Positions 27,043 through 35,887 of a stretch of 64,000 bases of DNA are shown one piece after another. The stretch comes from UBA1715 sp964346725 (GTDB taxonomy: Bacteria; Bacteroidota; Bacteroidia; Bacteroidales; UBA1715), in contig CAYFVM010000002.1 in the NCBI GenBank assembly GCA_964346725.1, positions 109,600 to 173,599 on the forward strand. The letters run 5' to 3'. Position numbers and translations under genes: made by a program. The notes beneath the pieces were generated by a model. It was not told the origin of the DNA and searched no databases. It worked only from the letters and a program-made list of their open reading frames with translations. Numbering within the stretch: the first letter of the stretch is position 1; every line of letters starts with the position of its first letter.

Positions 27043-27933
27043 ATGAAACGCACAACAAAACGACAAAATAAAGTCATTAGACAACGAATTTTTTCGTCAT
27101 ACACATCTACATTGATTAGTGTAGCATTGGTTTTGTTTGTGTTGTGCCTTATAGGTTTGTTGCTTACCAGCGAGCGCGCTTTGTCAAAACAAATCAAGGA
27201 AAAAGTAGGATTTACTTTGTTCTTAAAGTCAGACATACGCGAGGCTGATATGTTTGAGTTGCGCAAGCAAATTGATGCAATGGAGATGGTGAAGTCAACC
27301 GAATATGTGTCTTCGGAAGAAGCAAATAAGCGATTGGCAGAAACGTTAGGACAAAATTATGTTGATTTAGCAGAAGGAAATCCTATTCCGCCATCTCTTG
27401 AAGTGCATTTCTACGCTGACTACGCGACGCCTGAAAATTTTGTCTTGGTAGAGCAGCAATTCAAGAGTAATGAATTGGTTGATTCCATCCACTATGATAG
27501 GTCGCATGTGCAGTCATTAAATTCAAACATCAAACGAGTCAGTTTGTTCTTGCTATTATTGAGCGTTTTGCTATTTATGGTTTCGGTTGTTTTGATACAC
27601 AACACAATCCGTTTGTCTATTTATTCAAAACGTTTTCTGATACGAACCATGCAACTTATGGGTGCAACGAATCGTTACATTCGTTCTCCATTCCTACTTA
27701 GAGGTACGTTCCAAGGCTTTCTGAGCGGGCTGCTTGCCGTGACTTTAACAGCAGGAATTCTTTATTTTGTTCAAGTTGAAGCTGCAGAAATGTTAAAATA
27801 TCTTGACTTTGAGCTATTAGGTGTTGTATTTTTGACAGTGATTTTAGTTGGAATGATGCTCACGTTTATCGCAACGTTTTTTGCTTTAAATAAATTTTTA
27901 AAAATTAATACAGACGAATTATACATTATATAA
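27043..27933 (+). CDS. ftsX: Cell-division protein FtsX
   Basis: A 296-residue membrane protein with the FtsX layout: one N-terminal helix (about 25-45), a periplasmic domain (about 50-165), then three helices towards the C-terminus. Key stretches are VGFTLFLKSDIREADM and SIYSKRFLIRTMQLMGATNRYIRSPFLLRG, the coupling-loop region. It partners the ATPase FtsE to control peptidoglycan hydrolases at the septum; ftsE is not in this window. It follows glyS by 6 bases. Confidence 0.94.
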   Translation: MKRTTKRQNKVIRQRIFSSYTSTLISVALVLFVLCLIGLLLTSERALSKQIKEKVGFTLFLKSDIREADMFELRKQIDAMEMVKSTEYVSSEEANKRLAETLGQNYVDLAEGNPIPPSLEVHFYADYATPENFVLVEQQFKSNELVDSIHYDRSHVQSLNSNIKRVSLFLLLLSVLLFMVSVVLIHNTIRLSIYSKRFLIRTMQLMGATNRYIRSPFLLRGTFQGFLSGLLAVTLTAGILYFVQVEAAEMLKYLDFELLGVVFLTVILVGMMLTFIATFFALNKFLKINTDELYII

Positions 27934-27935
27934 AT

Positions 27936-28223
27936 ATGAATTTCTTTAAAAAAACAGCAGAGGAAGATAGAAATTATACATTTAGTCGTGTGAATTATAT
28001 CCTCATAACAATTGGTGTAGTGATTCTTATAGTCGGATTTGTTTTATTGTCCGGTGGAGCTTCAACAAATCCCAATGAATTTTATCCCAATGGCGATGAA
28101 ACGCAAGTTCCCGAAATTTTTAATTTCAGAAGATTGACATTGGCTCCAATCGTAATCCTTTTCGGGTTTGTCTTTGAAATCTTTGCTATTTTTTGGAAAC
28201 CAAGCTCTAAAAACGACAAGTAA
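27936..28223 (+). CDS. DUF3098 family small membrane protein
   Basis: A 95-residue protein with two membrane helices (about 23-43 and 68-88) flanking a loop with GGASTNPNEFYPNGDE. It matches the DUF3098 family of Bacteroidota, commonly found beside ftsX. Function unknown. It follows ftsX by 2 bases and overlaps uppP by 1 base, so it is clearly part of the same transcript. Confidence 0.88.
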   Translation: MNFFKKTAEEDRNYTFSRVNYILITIGVVILIVGFVLLSGGASTNPNEFYPNGDETQVPEIFNFRRLTLAPIVILFGFVFEIFAIFWKPSSKNDK

Positions 28224-29080
28224 TGACAGTTATTGAAACTATTATTATTGCTATAGTAGAGGGGCTTACAGAATTTTTGCCGGTTTCTTCAACGGGGCAC
28301 ATGATAATTACACAAAATTTGTTGGGTATACCGCAAGGAGACCCTTTTGTGCATGCGTTTACGTTTATCATTCAATTTGGCGCTATTTTGAGCGTTGTTT
28401 GTTTGTATTGGAAACGGTTTTTTAAACTCAACAATACACCAGTTCCCGAGGGTAGTACAACATTGCAGGCATTCATACATAAATGGAAATTTTATTGGCT
28501 ATTGTTTGTAGCTGTGCTTCCGGCTGTAGTAATTGGATTACTTGCAAAAAAATCGGGCTTGCTTGATAGGTTGCTTGACAGTGTGTGGGTTGTTGCAATC
28601 ATGTTGGTGGTAGGTGGTATATTTATGTTGTTTTGCGATAAACTATTTAATAAAGGTAGCGAACAAAACGAAATAACTGAAAAACGTGCATTTCGCATTG
28701 GCTTGTTCCAATGTATTTCGGTAATTCCGGGCGTAAGCCGTTCTATGGCCACAATCGTTGGTGGTATGGCTCAGAACCTCACACGTCAAAAAGCAGCAGA
28801 ATTTTCATTTTTTCTCGCAGTGCCAACAATGGCCGGTGCGACATTACTTGACATTCTTGATTTGTTTAAGGAAGAAACCGCATGGGCAACGTCCGACAAT
28901 GTGATGATGCTCATAATTGGTTGCGTCGTGGCATTTTTTGTTGCTCTAGTTGCGATGAAATGGTTCGTGGCGTTTCTTACAAAATATGGTTTCAAAGCAT
29001 TCGGCGTATATCGCATAGTAGTAGGAGTAGTGATTATTGCATTTTTGGCGAGAGGTCACGGATTACAAATGATAGATTGA
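28223..29080 (+). CDS. uppP: Undecaprenyl-diphosphatase UppP
   Basis: A 285-residue membrane phosphatase that recycles undecaprenyl diphosphate to the monophosphate carrier for peptidoglycan and surface glycans. Both family motifs are present: EGLTEFLPVSSTGHMII near the N-terminus and ISVIPGVSRSMATIVGG in the middle. About eight membrane helices. Its TGA stop overlaps the truB ATG by one base. Confidence 0.96.
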   Translation: MTVIETIIIAIVEGLTEFLPVSSTGHMIITQNLLGIPQGDPFVHAFTFIIQFGAILSVVCLYWKRFFKLNNTPVPEGSTTLQAFIHKWKFYWLLFVAVLPAVVIGLLAKKSGLLDRLLDSVWVVAIMLVVGGIFMLFCDKLFNKGSEQNEITEKRAFRIGLFQCISVIPGVSRSMATIVGGMAQNLTRQKAAEFSFFLAVPTMAGATLLDILDLFKEETAWATSDNVMMLIIGCVVAFFVALVAMKWFVAFLTKYGFKAFGVYRIVVGVVIIAFLARGHGLQMID

Positions 29081-29772
29081 TGAATTTCGTAGAGGGAGAA
29101 GTAGTATATTTGAATAAGCCACAGCAGTGGACTTCATTTGATTTGGTTAACAAAACCAGATTTATGCTTCGTCGTGCCCTTGGCGTAAAAAAAATCAAAG
29201 TGGGCCATGCCGGTACGCTCGATCCTTTGGCTACCGGAGTCATGATACTCTGTACCGGAAAGGCAACAAAACAAATTGATACGTATTTGCATAAAGACAA
29301 AGAATATATAGCAACCATAAAATTAGGTGCAACTACACCATCGTTTGACAAAGAAACCGAAGAAGATGCAACCTTCGAAATCTCACACATCACACGAGAA
29401 TTGGTAGAACAAACGTTGCCCAAATTTATTGGAGATATAGAACAAATACCTCCTGCATTTTCGGCAATACGAGTGCAAGGGCAGCATGCATACGAATTGG
29501 CTCGCAAAAACCAAGATGTAGAAATACCTGCGCGCACGGTTCGTATTGACGATTTACAATTGTTGAGCTACGAGTTGCCATACATTCAAGTACGCGTAGC
29601 ATGCAGCAAAGGAACATACATTCGCTCTTTGGCGCGAGATTTAGGCGCAGTCATGAATACCGGCGCGTATTTAACAGCATTACAACGCACTAAAATCGGC
29701 GATGTTACATTGTCTGATTGTGTTACTATAGAACAGTTACAAGAAATAATTGAACAGGAAAAAATTATATAA
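29080..29772 (+). CDS. truB: tRNA pseudouridine-55 synthase TruB
   Basis: A 230-residue enzyme that makes pseudouridine 55 in the T loop of tRNA. The catalytic aspartate is D48 in VGHAGTLDPLATGVMIL; KGTYIRSLARDLG is the second conserved motif. I start it at the ATG at 29080, which overlaps the uppP stop and gives the normal N-terminus (VVYLNKPQQWTSFDLVNK); the open frame extends upstream but only as a shadow of uppP. queA follows after 2 bases. Confidence 0.95.
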   Translation: MNFVEGEVVYLNKPQQWTSFDLVNKTRFMLRRALGVKKIKVGHAGTLDPLATGVMILCTGKATKQIDTYLHKDKEYIATIKLGATTPSFDKETEEDATFEISHITRELVEQTLPKFIGDIEQIPPAFSAIRVQGQHAYELARKNQDVEIPARTVRIDDLQLLSYELPYIQVRVACSKGTYIRSLARDLGAVMNTGAYLTALQRTKIGDVTLSDCVTIEQLQEIIEQEKII

Positions 29773-29774
29773 TT

Positions 29775-30851
29775 ATGAAGTTATCAGAGTTTAAATTAAA
29801 AATCCCTGCTGAGTCAATTGCAATGTACCCGGCAGCAAACCGTGATGAAGCCCGCTTGATGCTGCTCAATGCGAAAACTGGCGAAGTGGAACACAAACTT
29901 TTTAAAGATATAATTGAGTATTTCGATGATAAAGATATTCTCGTACTCAACAATACCAAGGTTTTTCCTGCTCGTTTATACGGAAACAAAGAACGTACCG
30001 GTGCTCAAATTGAGGTGTTCTTGTTGCGTGAATTGAGCCGCGAACAATATTTGTGGGACGTGTTGGTTGATCCGGCTCGTAAAATTCGTATTGGAAATAA
30101 ATTGTATTTCGGTGAAAACGATGAATTGGTAGCCGAAGTTATTGATAATACCACATCGCGCGGTCGTACTATTCGCTTTTTATGTGAAGAGGACTATGAT
30201 GCTTTTAAGAGAATTTTATTCTCATTAGGCCAAACTCCACTTCCCGATCATATTCTAGATGCTCGTCGTCAAGGTGCAAAACAGGTACTTGAAGACTCAG
30301 ATCAAGAGAATTTCCAAAATATATTTGCTACAGAAGAAGGTTCGGTAGCTTTGCCTGCTTCAGGTATGCACTTTAGTCGTGAGTTGATGAAACGTCTTGA
30401 AATTAAAGGTGTAGATTTTACCTATCTAACCCTTCACATGGGCTTAGGAAACTTTAGTGCTGTTGAAGTAGAAGATTTGACAAAGCACAAAATGGATTCT
30501 GAGCGAATGATTATTTCGGAGGAGGTGGCTGATGCCGTAAACAAAGCGAGAGAAGAGAAAAAACACGTATTCGCTTGTGGCGCAACCGTACTTCGTGCTA
30601 TGGAATCATCAGTATCAATGAATGGTTTCTTGAAAACATACGATGGATGGACCAATAAATTCATCTTCCCACCGTACGAGTTCTCTATAGCAGACCGACT
30701 TATTTCTAATTTTCATTTATCACAATCGACAATGCTCATGATGGTGTGCGCATTTGGGGGATTCGATACCGTTATGAAGGCATACAACACCGCAATAAAG
30801 GAAGGCTATCGTTTTGGCTCATATGGCGACGCCATGTTGATTATCAAATAA
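29775..30851 (+). CDS. queA: tRNA preQ1 ribosyltransferase-isomerase QueA
   Basis: A 358-residue enzyme that uses S-adenosylmethionine as ribosyl donor to convert preQ1 at position 34 to epoxyqueuosine. Seen: LPAESIAMYPA-like start (KIPAESIAMYPAANRDEARL), VLNNTKVFPARLYG, SLGQTPLPDHI, and THMGLGNF-like LHMGLGNFSAVEVEDL. The length is normal. It is paired with truB, so two tRNA modification genes share the transcript. Other queuosine genes are not in the window. Confidence 0.95.
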   Translation: MKLSEFKLKIPAESIAMYPAANRDEARLMLLNAKTGEVEHKLFKDIIEYFDDKDILVLNNTKVFPARLYGNKERTGAQIEVFLLRELSREQYLWDVLVDPARKIRIGNKLYFGENDELVAEVIDNTTSRGRTIRFLCEEDYDAFKRILFSLGQTPLPDHILDARRQGAKQVLEDSDQENFQNIFATEEGSVALPASGMHFSRELMKRLEIKGVDFTYLTLHMGLGNFSAVEVEDLTKHKMDSERMIISEEVADAVNKAREEKKHVFACGATVLRAMESSVSMNGFLKTYDGWTNKFIFPPYEFSIADRLISNFHLSQSTMLMMVCAFGGFDTVMKAYNTAIKEGYRFGSYGDAMLIIK

Positions 30852-30854
30852 CAT

Positions 30855-31751
30855 ATGATATCCGTAATTATTTGCACATACAATAGAGATTCGTACATCT
30901 ATAAAACTCTAGAGTTCGTGGCAAAAAACGATTTGTCAACCGAAGAGTACGAAGTTTTATTGATTGACAACAATTGTACAGACAACACTGTCGCTGAATG
31001 CGAGAGATTTCAAAAGAATTATCCTAATATTCCTTATCGATACTTTCTTGAAACGAAACAAGGGTTGTCGTACGCACGCAATAGAGGCATAGCCGAAGCA
31101 CATGGTGATTGCTTCGTTTTCTTAGACGATGATGCGTTTATTGAGGTTAATTATCTCAAAAAATTGCGTTTGTATTTATCGCAATATCCCGAAATGATGG
31201 CATATGGCGGAAAAATTATTCCCCTTTATGAAGCGGGGTACGAACCCGATTGGATGTCTCCATGGTTGGTGCCAATAGTTTCGGCTATAGACAAAAGCCC
31301 CGACATTGTACCATTTACCGGCAAATCATATCCGATAGGAGCAAACATGGGATTCCGCCGCAGTTGTATTGAAAAAGTTGGATTGTTCAATACCACATTA
31401 GGTCGTACTAAGAAGAACTTGATAGGAGGAGAGGAGAAGGATATCTTTAACCGAGTGCAGCTACAAAATATGCAGGTACTCTATTTCCCCAACTTGATAG
31501 TTCATCACGTAATACCCGAAAGCAGAACAACAATGACGTATGTCAGAAATATGGCTGTTGGTGTGGGTCAAAGTGAAAAAATCCGTTGCTCTTCATGCGT
31601 GAAAGAGTATCTTGCGGTAGTTCTCAAAGAATTGATTAAATGGGGTGGCTCAATTGTTTTGTCGCTCTATTATTTTTTACTTGGCAAACCATTAAAGTCA
31701 AAGGCTCTTTTGGTTTTCCGTTGGAACGTAACAAAAGGTTTACTGCAATGA
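30855..31751 (+). CDS. Family 2 glycosyltransferase
   Basis: A 298-residue GT-A enzyme. ISVIICTYNRDSYI begins the nucleotide-binding fold, FVFLDDDAFI carries the DxD metal site, and the C-terminal part has GGEEKDIFNRV, the usual ED position, plus a hydrophobic helix near 255-275. The sugar donor and acceptor are unknown; a surface polysaccharide is likely. It follows queA by 3 bases and overlaps ung by 4 bases (ATGA). Confidence 0.9.
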   Translation: MISVIICTYNRDSYIYKTLEFVAKNDLSTEEYEVLLIDNNCTDNTVAECERFQKNYPNIPYRYFLETKQGLSYARNRGIAEAHGDCFVFLDDDAFIEVNYLKKLRLYLSQYPEMMAYGGKIIPLYEAGYEPDWMSPWLVPIVSAIDKSPDIVPFTGKSYPIGANMGFRRSCIEKVGLFNTTLGRTKKNLIGGEEKDIFNRVQLQNMQVLYFPNLIVHHVIPESRTTMTYVRNMAVGVGQSEKIRCSSCVKEYLAVVLKELIKWGGSIVLSLYYFLLGKPLKSKALLVFRWNVTKGLLQ

Positions 31752-32413
31752 TAGACCCCAAAATAGAGGAATCGTGGAAAAAGGTATTGATAGAGGAATT
31801 CAATAAGCCCTATTTCTATGCCTTGAAGGAATTCCTTGTTGAGGAAAAAAAGCAGTACACCGTTTATCCTGAAGGAAAAAATATCTTCAACGCATTTGCG
31901 TACACTCCGTTCGGTAAGGTGAAAGTTGTGATAATAGGTCAAGACCCATATCATGGGCTGGGACAAGCCCACGGACTTTCGTTTTCGGTGCCCGAAGGCA
32001 TTGCAAAACCACCTTCGCTCCAAAATATTTTCAAGGAATTGCAGACCGATGTAGGGAAGGAGATACCCGAAAGCGGCAACTTGGAATCGTGGGCACGACA
32101 AGGCGTAATGCTACTCAATGCAACACTTACCGTTCGTGCTAACCAACCCGGTTCACACCAAAAACATGGCTGGGAAACGTTTACCGACACCGTAATAAAA
32201 ACACTCTCTGCAGAGAAAAACGGTTTAGTTTTCTTGCTTTGGGGCCGCTTTGCACACGACAAAGAACAATTGATAGACAGCACAAAACATTTTGTGCTCA
32301 AAGCAGCACATCCGTCACCGTTTTCAGCCTATCATGGATTTTTCGGGTGTAAACATTTCTCGCAAACCAACGAAATATTGCAAGCACAAGGCGAAACGCC
32401 AATTGTGTGGTAA
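31748..32413 (+). CDS. ung: Uracil-DNA glycosylase
   Basis: A 221-residue family 1 UDG that removes uracil from DNA. The catalytic water-activating motif is GQDPYHGLGQAHGLSFSVP, and the C-terminal HPSPFSAYHGFFG inserts the minor-groove leucine-loop equivalent. I start it at the ATG at 31748, inside the end of the glycosyltransferase gene, because this gives the normal N-terminus. It is the last gene of the run. Confidence 0.96.
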   Translation: MIDPKIEESWKKVLIEEFNKPYFYALKEFLVEEKKQYTVYPEGKNIFNAFAYTPFGKVKVVIIGQDPYHGLGQAHGLSFSVPEGIAKPPSLQNIFKELQTDVGKEIPESGNLESWARQGVMLLNATLTVRANQPGSHQKHGWETFTDTVIKTLSAEKNGLVFLLWGRFAHDKEQLIDSTKHFVLKAAHPSPFSAYHGFFGCKHFSQTNEILQAQGETPIVW

Positions 32414-32473
32414 GTTATACCGATAGTTTCGGGTTAATTGGTGAGGTGGTTAATCGGGTATCGATTACGGCCG

Positions 32474-32530
32474 CCACGTCATTCCGAAGGAGCGATAGCG
32501 ACTGAGGAATCTCCGACACCGTTCATTTAC
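32474..32530 (+). repeat. Interspersed repeat, copy 1
   Basis: A 41-base block at 32474-32514 is identical to 34493-34533, and a following 13-base block (32518-32530) recurs at 34546-34558. The core contains ATTCC...GGAAT arms. It lies in the 141-base space after ung. GGTGGTTAAT-like and ATTACCACC sequences at its sides are roughly complementary. Confidence 0.85.
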
Positions 32531-32554
32531 AAATTACCACCTTTCGAGTTCAGA

Positions 32555-33202
32555 TTATTCGCATTCTAAAATCTTTCCATCGTCGGTAATCTTATACACA
32601 CGGTTAATTGTAGTATCCAACGTTACAGCATACGGATCGTCGGCGGAGGGATCAACGCAATACCTCCTGTCTTTAATACTGATTCCAGCATCTTCACTGT
32701 ACGTGAAAGTCCGCGAAAGTTGACACTCATGGCCGAGGCGGGCAAAAACGATACGTTTATCTATGAATGTACCGTCCGGATTGAATGTTTGCAGTTCAAA
32801 CCAAGACAATATCCCTGACTCATAATCATCATCAAGATTGGCTCTGTCATAGCATACAAACAACAGCACTTTATTATGATTCACATCGGGCAAACGCTTA
32901 TAGAAATGTCCTGGTGTCTTGCGGGGTTCTATATAGTCAAACCCATACGGCATTTTGCTCCAACTCGTTCCCCCATTAAACAAACTGTCCAATTTATTGG
33001 CGGTTGGCGAAACATTATAATGTTTGTAAAATCGTTCTTGAGAAAAATAAACCCATCCTGCGGAATCCCAATCGACATCAACCATCACAAAAGGCAGTTG
33101 CTGTATCGGTGTGTGTGTCCACAGCCGCTGCGTTGTATTACAGGAAACAAAAAACGCGAAACCGATTAATAAATATAGAGAATATGTAAAAATGTGTTTC
33201 AT
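32555..33202 (-). CDS. Lipoprotein of unknown function
   Basis: A 215-residue protein with a lipoprotein signal (GFAFFVSCNTTQ, lipidated C21). The mature part has many aromatic residues and beta-like stretches (KVLLFVCYDRANLDDDYE, GILSWFELQTFNPDGTF, YAVTLDTTINRVYKI). I do not recognise a family. It stands alone between two repeat-bearing spacers and the DUF1016 gene, 31 bases away upstream. Confidence 0.68.
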   Translation of the reverse strand: MKHIFTYSLYLLIGFAFFVSCNTTQRLWTHTPIQQLPFVMVDVDWDSAGWVYFSQERFYKHYNVSPTANKLDSLFNGGTSWSKMPYGFDYIEPRKTPGHFYKRLPDVNHNKVLLFVCYDRANLDDDYESGILSWFELQTFNPDGTFIDKRIVFARLGHECQLSRTFTYSEDAGISIKDRRYCVDPSADDPYAVTLDTTINRVYKITDDGKILECE

Positions 33203-33233
33203 AGATTTTCTCTGTTAGAATAGATTTTAGAAA

Positions 33234-34376
33234 TCATAAATCTTTTAAAAGATTATCGGCAATTTCAGCTATAGGTTTTAAAGTAGCATACTTGTCGGGG
33301 ACATCTCCGTTAAGACTGTATGTGGTAACCCCCATAGGATTTGAATAATCACGTACGGCAAGTTCCACTATACTGTTTTTTGCCTCTTTGCAAAGAATAA
33401 TGCCTATGCTCGGATTCTCTGTTTCGTGGCGTTCGTACTTATCCAATAATTTTAAGTAAAAATCAAGTTGTCCAAGATACGCAGGTTTGAATTTGCCTCG
33501 TTTAAGTTCTATGGCAACAAGTGCCTGTAACGTTCTGTTGTAAAAAAGCAAATCAACAAAAAACTCCTCTCCATCTTCTACAACACGGTGCTGATTTTCT
33601 ATAAAACAAAAATCGGTTCCCAAACGCTGAATAAATTGTTTTATATTTTGCACAATAGCAGATTCCAAGACACGCTCATCAATACAGGCTTCGTCTTGTT
33701 CCTCGTCAATATTAATAAAATCAAGCAAGTATTCATCTTTGAACATCGTAACGGCTTTTGCCACCTGCTGATTGTTAGGCATTGTAAGGGCAAAATTGTT
33801 TGGCATAGAACCAAAATGTTTGAAATCGTCTGCTTTCAAATGCAATTTCAAAGTCTCCACCGACCAAAAATTCTGTGCACATTTTTCAATGTAAAAAACA
33901 CGTTCGTCAAGTGATTTACAATGTGATAATATTTCAATGTGATGCGTAAAACCAACCGAAACAAATGTTTTTGAAAAATTACTTGGTTTGTTACCCTCAA
34001 AATCGGCAGTTGGTAACTGCCGATTTTGATCATTCACACCAAAAGTATTTTGAACGTCTTCGTACGACAGCACGGCACGTTCGGCAGTTGACAACTGCCA
34101 ATTCATATTTTCGTGCCATTCCTCAAAAAATATACGCATATTTTTGATATTGCGTGCCGAGAAACCTCGTAGCCCCGGCAATTCTTTGGACAACTGACGA
34201 CTTATTTCTTCAATAGCTCCTGTTCCCCATTTGTCTTTCCCTCGTGTGTTCGCTGAAATGTATTCTCCCACGAAATAGTAGAGTTTGAGTAATTCAGTGT
34301 TTGCCATACGTGCCGCCACATAACGGCTTTGCAAAATGGCATTCTTAATGTTCTTTACGGCTTCTGACAAATTCAT
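33234..34376 (-). CDS. DUF1016/PDDEXK nuclease family protein (YhcG-like)
   Basis: A 380-residue protein with the DUF1016 N-terminal helical domain (about 1-90; LLKLYYFVGEYISANTRGKD) and a C-terminal PDDEXK nuclease domain (about 190-380). The catalytic residues fit FFVDLLFYNRTLQALVAIELK (the D, then ExK) with GQLDFYL after them. Such proteins are accessory genes with an unclear role in DNA processing or defence. Between the domains the coding sequence carries two in-frame palindromes encoding similar peptides (92-100 and 118-128). It is flanked by interspersed repeats, which marks the most accessory part of the window. Confidence 0.9.
   Translation of the reverse strand: MNLSEAVKNIKNAILQSRYVAARMANTELLKLYYFVGEYISANTRGKDKWGTGAIEEISRQLSKELPGLRGFSARNIKNMRIFFEEWHENMNWQLSTAERAVLSYEDVQNTFGVNDQNRQLPTADFEGNKPSNFSKTFVSVGFTHHIEILSHCKSLDERVFYIEKCAQNFWSVETLKLHLKADDFKHFGSMPNNFALTMPNNQQVAKAVTMFKDEYLLDFINIDEEQDEACIDERVLESAIVQNIKQFIQRLGTDFCFIENQHRVVEDGEEFFVDLLFYNRTLQALVAIELKRGKFKPAYLGQLDFYLKLLDKYERHETENPSIGIILCKEAKNSIVELAVRDYSNPMGVTTYSLNGDVPDKYATLKPIAEIADNLLKDL
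33999..34099. repeat. Two palindromic repeats inside the DUF1016 coding sequence
   Basis: Palindrome A, 33999-34027, has perfect 13-base arms and a 3-base loop. Palindrome B, 34083-34099, has perfect 8-base arms around one base. They share the core GGCAGTTN..AACTGCC. Both are read in the same frame relative to the palindrome, giving NRQLPTADFEG and NWQLSTAER in the protein. Confidence 0.88.
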
Positions 34377-34492
34377 AGGTATTCTTTAAAGAGTTGCGTT
34401 TTTCAATTGATTAGTTTCGTAAATATAGAGATTTTCGGAAAATGAAAGGAAACGGAAGGGAGTATTTTCCGTAGATGTAGAGACGCACCACA

Positions 34493-34558
34493 CCACGTCA
34501 TTCCGAAGGAGCGATAGCGACTGAGGAATCTCCATATGGAGTGATACCGTTCATTTAC
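34493..34558 (+). repeat. Interspersed repeat, copy 2
   Basis: 34493-34533 is identical over 41 bases to 32474-32514, and 34546-34558 repeats 32518-32530. The 12 bases between the two blocks differ in length and sequence from copy 1. Confidence 0.88.
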
Positions 34559-34781
34559 GAATGGTATATAGAGACTCCGAAGGAGTCACATGTTTGTAGC
34601 ACGAGCGTATATGTTTCTAACATGCGACCCCATCGGGGTCGAATGTCGGGCTCAAGGGCTTCTTCGGTTACAAACATTCAACCCCGTTGGGGTTGTTTTT
34701 ATGTGTGTGGGTTTCAAAACGTGATATTTCTCGCTACGCTCTACGGAAAAACTTCTTTCTTGAAACGCATTGCTATACTAG

Positions 34782-34810
34782 GGAGATTCCTCGCTCCGCT
34801 CGGAATGACG
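34782..34810 (-). repeat. Shorter inverted copy of the same repeat
   Basis: GGAGATTCCTCGCTCCGCTC followed by GGAATGACG is the reverse complement of the two ends of the 41-base repeat, with a shortened middle. Arms ATTCC and GGAAT can pair. Confidence 0.78.
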
Positions 34811-34894
34811 ATGCCTTGACGCTACCCCATAAAACACGAAGAGACGCACCATGGTGCGCCTCTACAGATATTCAACAAAAATGTTTTTGTTTTA

Positions 34895-35887
34895 CTATGC
34901 TTTAAATCCTATAATTTCACGCACGTCTCTGATTGTTTTTAGTGCGCTTTCGCGTGCTTTGTCGGCACCGAGTTTTGCAACCTTTGCAAGGTAGTCTTTG
35001 TCGCTCACATACATTTTGATTTTCTCGCTGAATGGGGCAACAAACTCAACCATGTCTTCGGCCAATTGTTTTTTAAGGTCGCCGTAACGAATTTGGCAGG
35101 TGTTGTATAAGTCATCAAAATGTTGCACGGTTTCGGGTTTCGATACCGCACGCATTAAGTGAAATAGGTTCTCAATCTCTTCGGGTTTTGTCTGATTTGG
35201 TTCAGTAGGTCCGCAGTCGGTTTTGGCGCGCATCACTTTTTTGCGAATGGCTTCGGGTGTGTCGGCCAAGAAAATTGCATTGCCTTCACCTTCCGATTTT
35301 CCCATTTTGCCGTTGCCGTTCAATCCTGGAATTTTAATCAATTGTTTTCCGAAGTTAAACGCTTGTGGTTCGGGGAAATAATCAACGTTGTACATTCTAT
35401 TGAAGCGTGCAGCAAAGGTTCTTGTCATTTCCAAATGCTGTTCTTGGTCTTTTCCTACGGGTACTTTTGTGGCGCGGTGTATAAGAATATCGGCAGCCAT
35501 AAGGGTTGGGTAGGTGAGGAGTCCCGCATTTACGTTTTGCGGTTGTTGGCGAATTTTATCTTTAAACGAAGTGCAGCGTTCCAATTCACCTATGTACGCA
35601 TTCATGTTGAGGTACAAATACAATTCAATCACCTCTTTTACATCGCTTTGAATGTAAAGTGTAGATTTTCCCGGGTCCAAACCTGCAGCAAGATATTCGG
35701 CAAGAACTTGGCGAACATTTCCTTGTATATCAGAAGGAGTAGGGTGTGTAGTGAGTGAATGTAAATCCGCTATAAAAAAGTAGCAATTGTATTCATTTTG
35801 CATGACTATGAAATTCTTCAAGGCTCCAAAGTAATTGCCTAAATGAAGATTTCCGGTGGGGCGAATCCCACTTAAAACTGTATCCAT
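34895..35887 (-). CDS. trpS: Tryptophanyl-tRNA synthetase
   Basis: A 330-residue class I synthetase of normal length. The HIGH-type motif is in GIRPTGNLHLGNYFGALK (HLGN) and the KMSKS-type loop is GKMGKSEGEGN. It charges tRNA-Trp. Its ATG overlaps the stop of the upstream cyclase-like gene by one base, so the two are translated from one mRNA. No tryptophan-rich leader peptide is seen. Confidence 0.96.
   Translation of the reverse strand: MDTVLSGIRPTGNLHLGNYFGALKNFIVMQNEYNCYFFIADLHSLTTHPTPSDIQGNVRQVLAEYLAAGLDPGKSTLYIQSDVKEVIELYLYLNMNAYIGELERCTSFKDKIRQQPQNVNAGLLTYPTLMAADILIHRATKVPVGKDQEQHLEMTRTFAARFNRMYNVDYFPEPQAFNFGKQLIKIPGLNGNGKMGKSEGEGNAIFLADTPEAIRKKVMRAKTDCGPTEPNQTKPEEIENLFHLMRAVSKPETVQHFDDLYNTCQIRYGDLKKQLAEDMVEFVAPFSEKIKMYVSDKDYLAKVAKLGADKARESALKTIRDVREIIGFKA

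Larger units (their letters stand above)
34440..34866. repeat. Gene-free repeat cluster between DUF1016 gene and trpS
   Basis: The 518 bases between 34377 and 34894 hold no credible gene. I see, in order: a partial repeat (34478-34490), the 41+13-base repeat (34493-34558), the palindrome GACTCCGAAGGAGTC (34573-34587), GACCCCATCGGGGTC (34626-34640), CAACCCCGTTGGGGTTG (34679-34695), an inverted copy of the ATTCC repeat (34782-34810), and CGCACCATGGTGCG (34845-34858). Open frames here are made of repeat sequence and are not called. Confidence 0.82.

Noticed and set aside
28882..29079. Upstream extension of truB by 66 codons
   Set aside because: It lies entirely inside uppP; the ATG at 29080 gives the normal TruB N-terminus.
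31640..31747. Upstream extension of ung by 36 codons
   Set aside because: It lies inside the glycosyltransferase gene; the ATG at 31748 gives the normal UDG start.
34541..34905. Open frames in the space before trpS
   Set aside because: They are built from interspersed repeats and palindromes and show no protein-like pattern.
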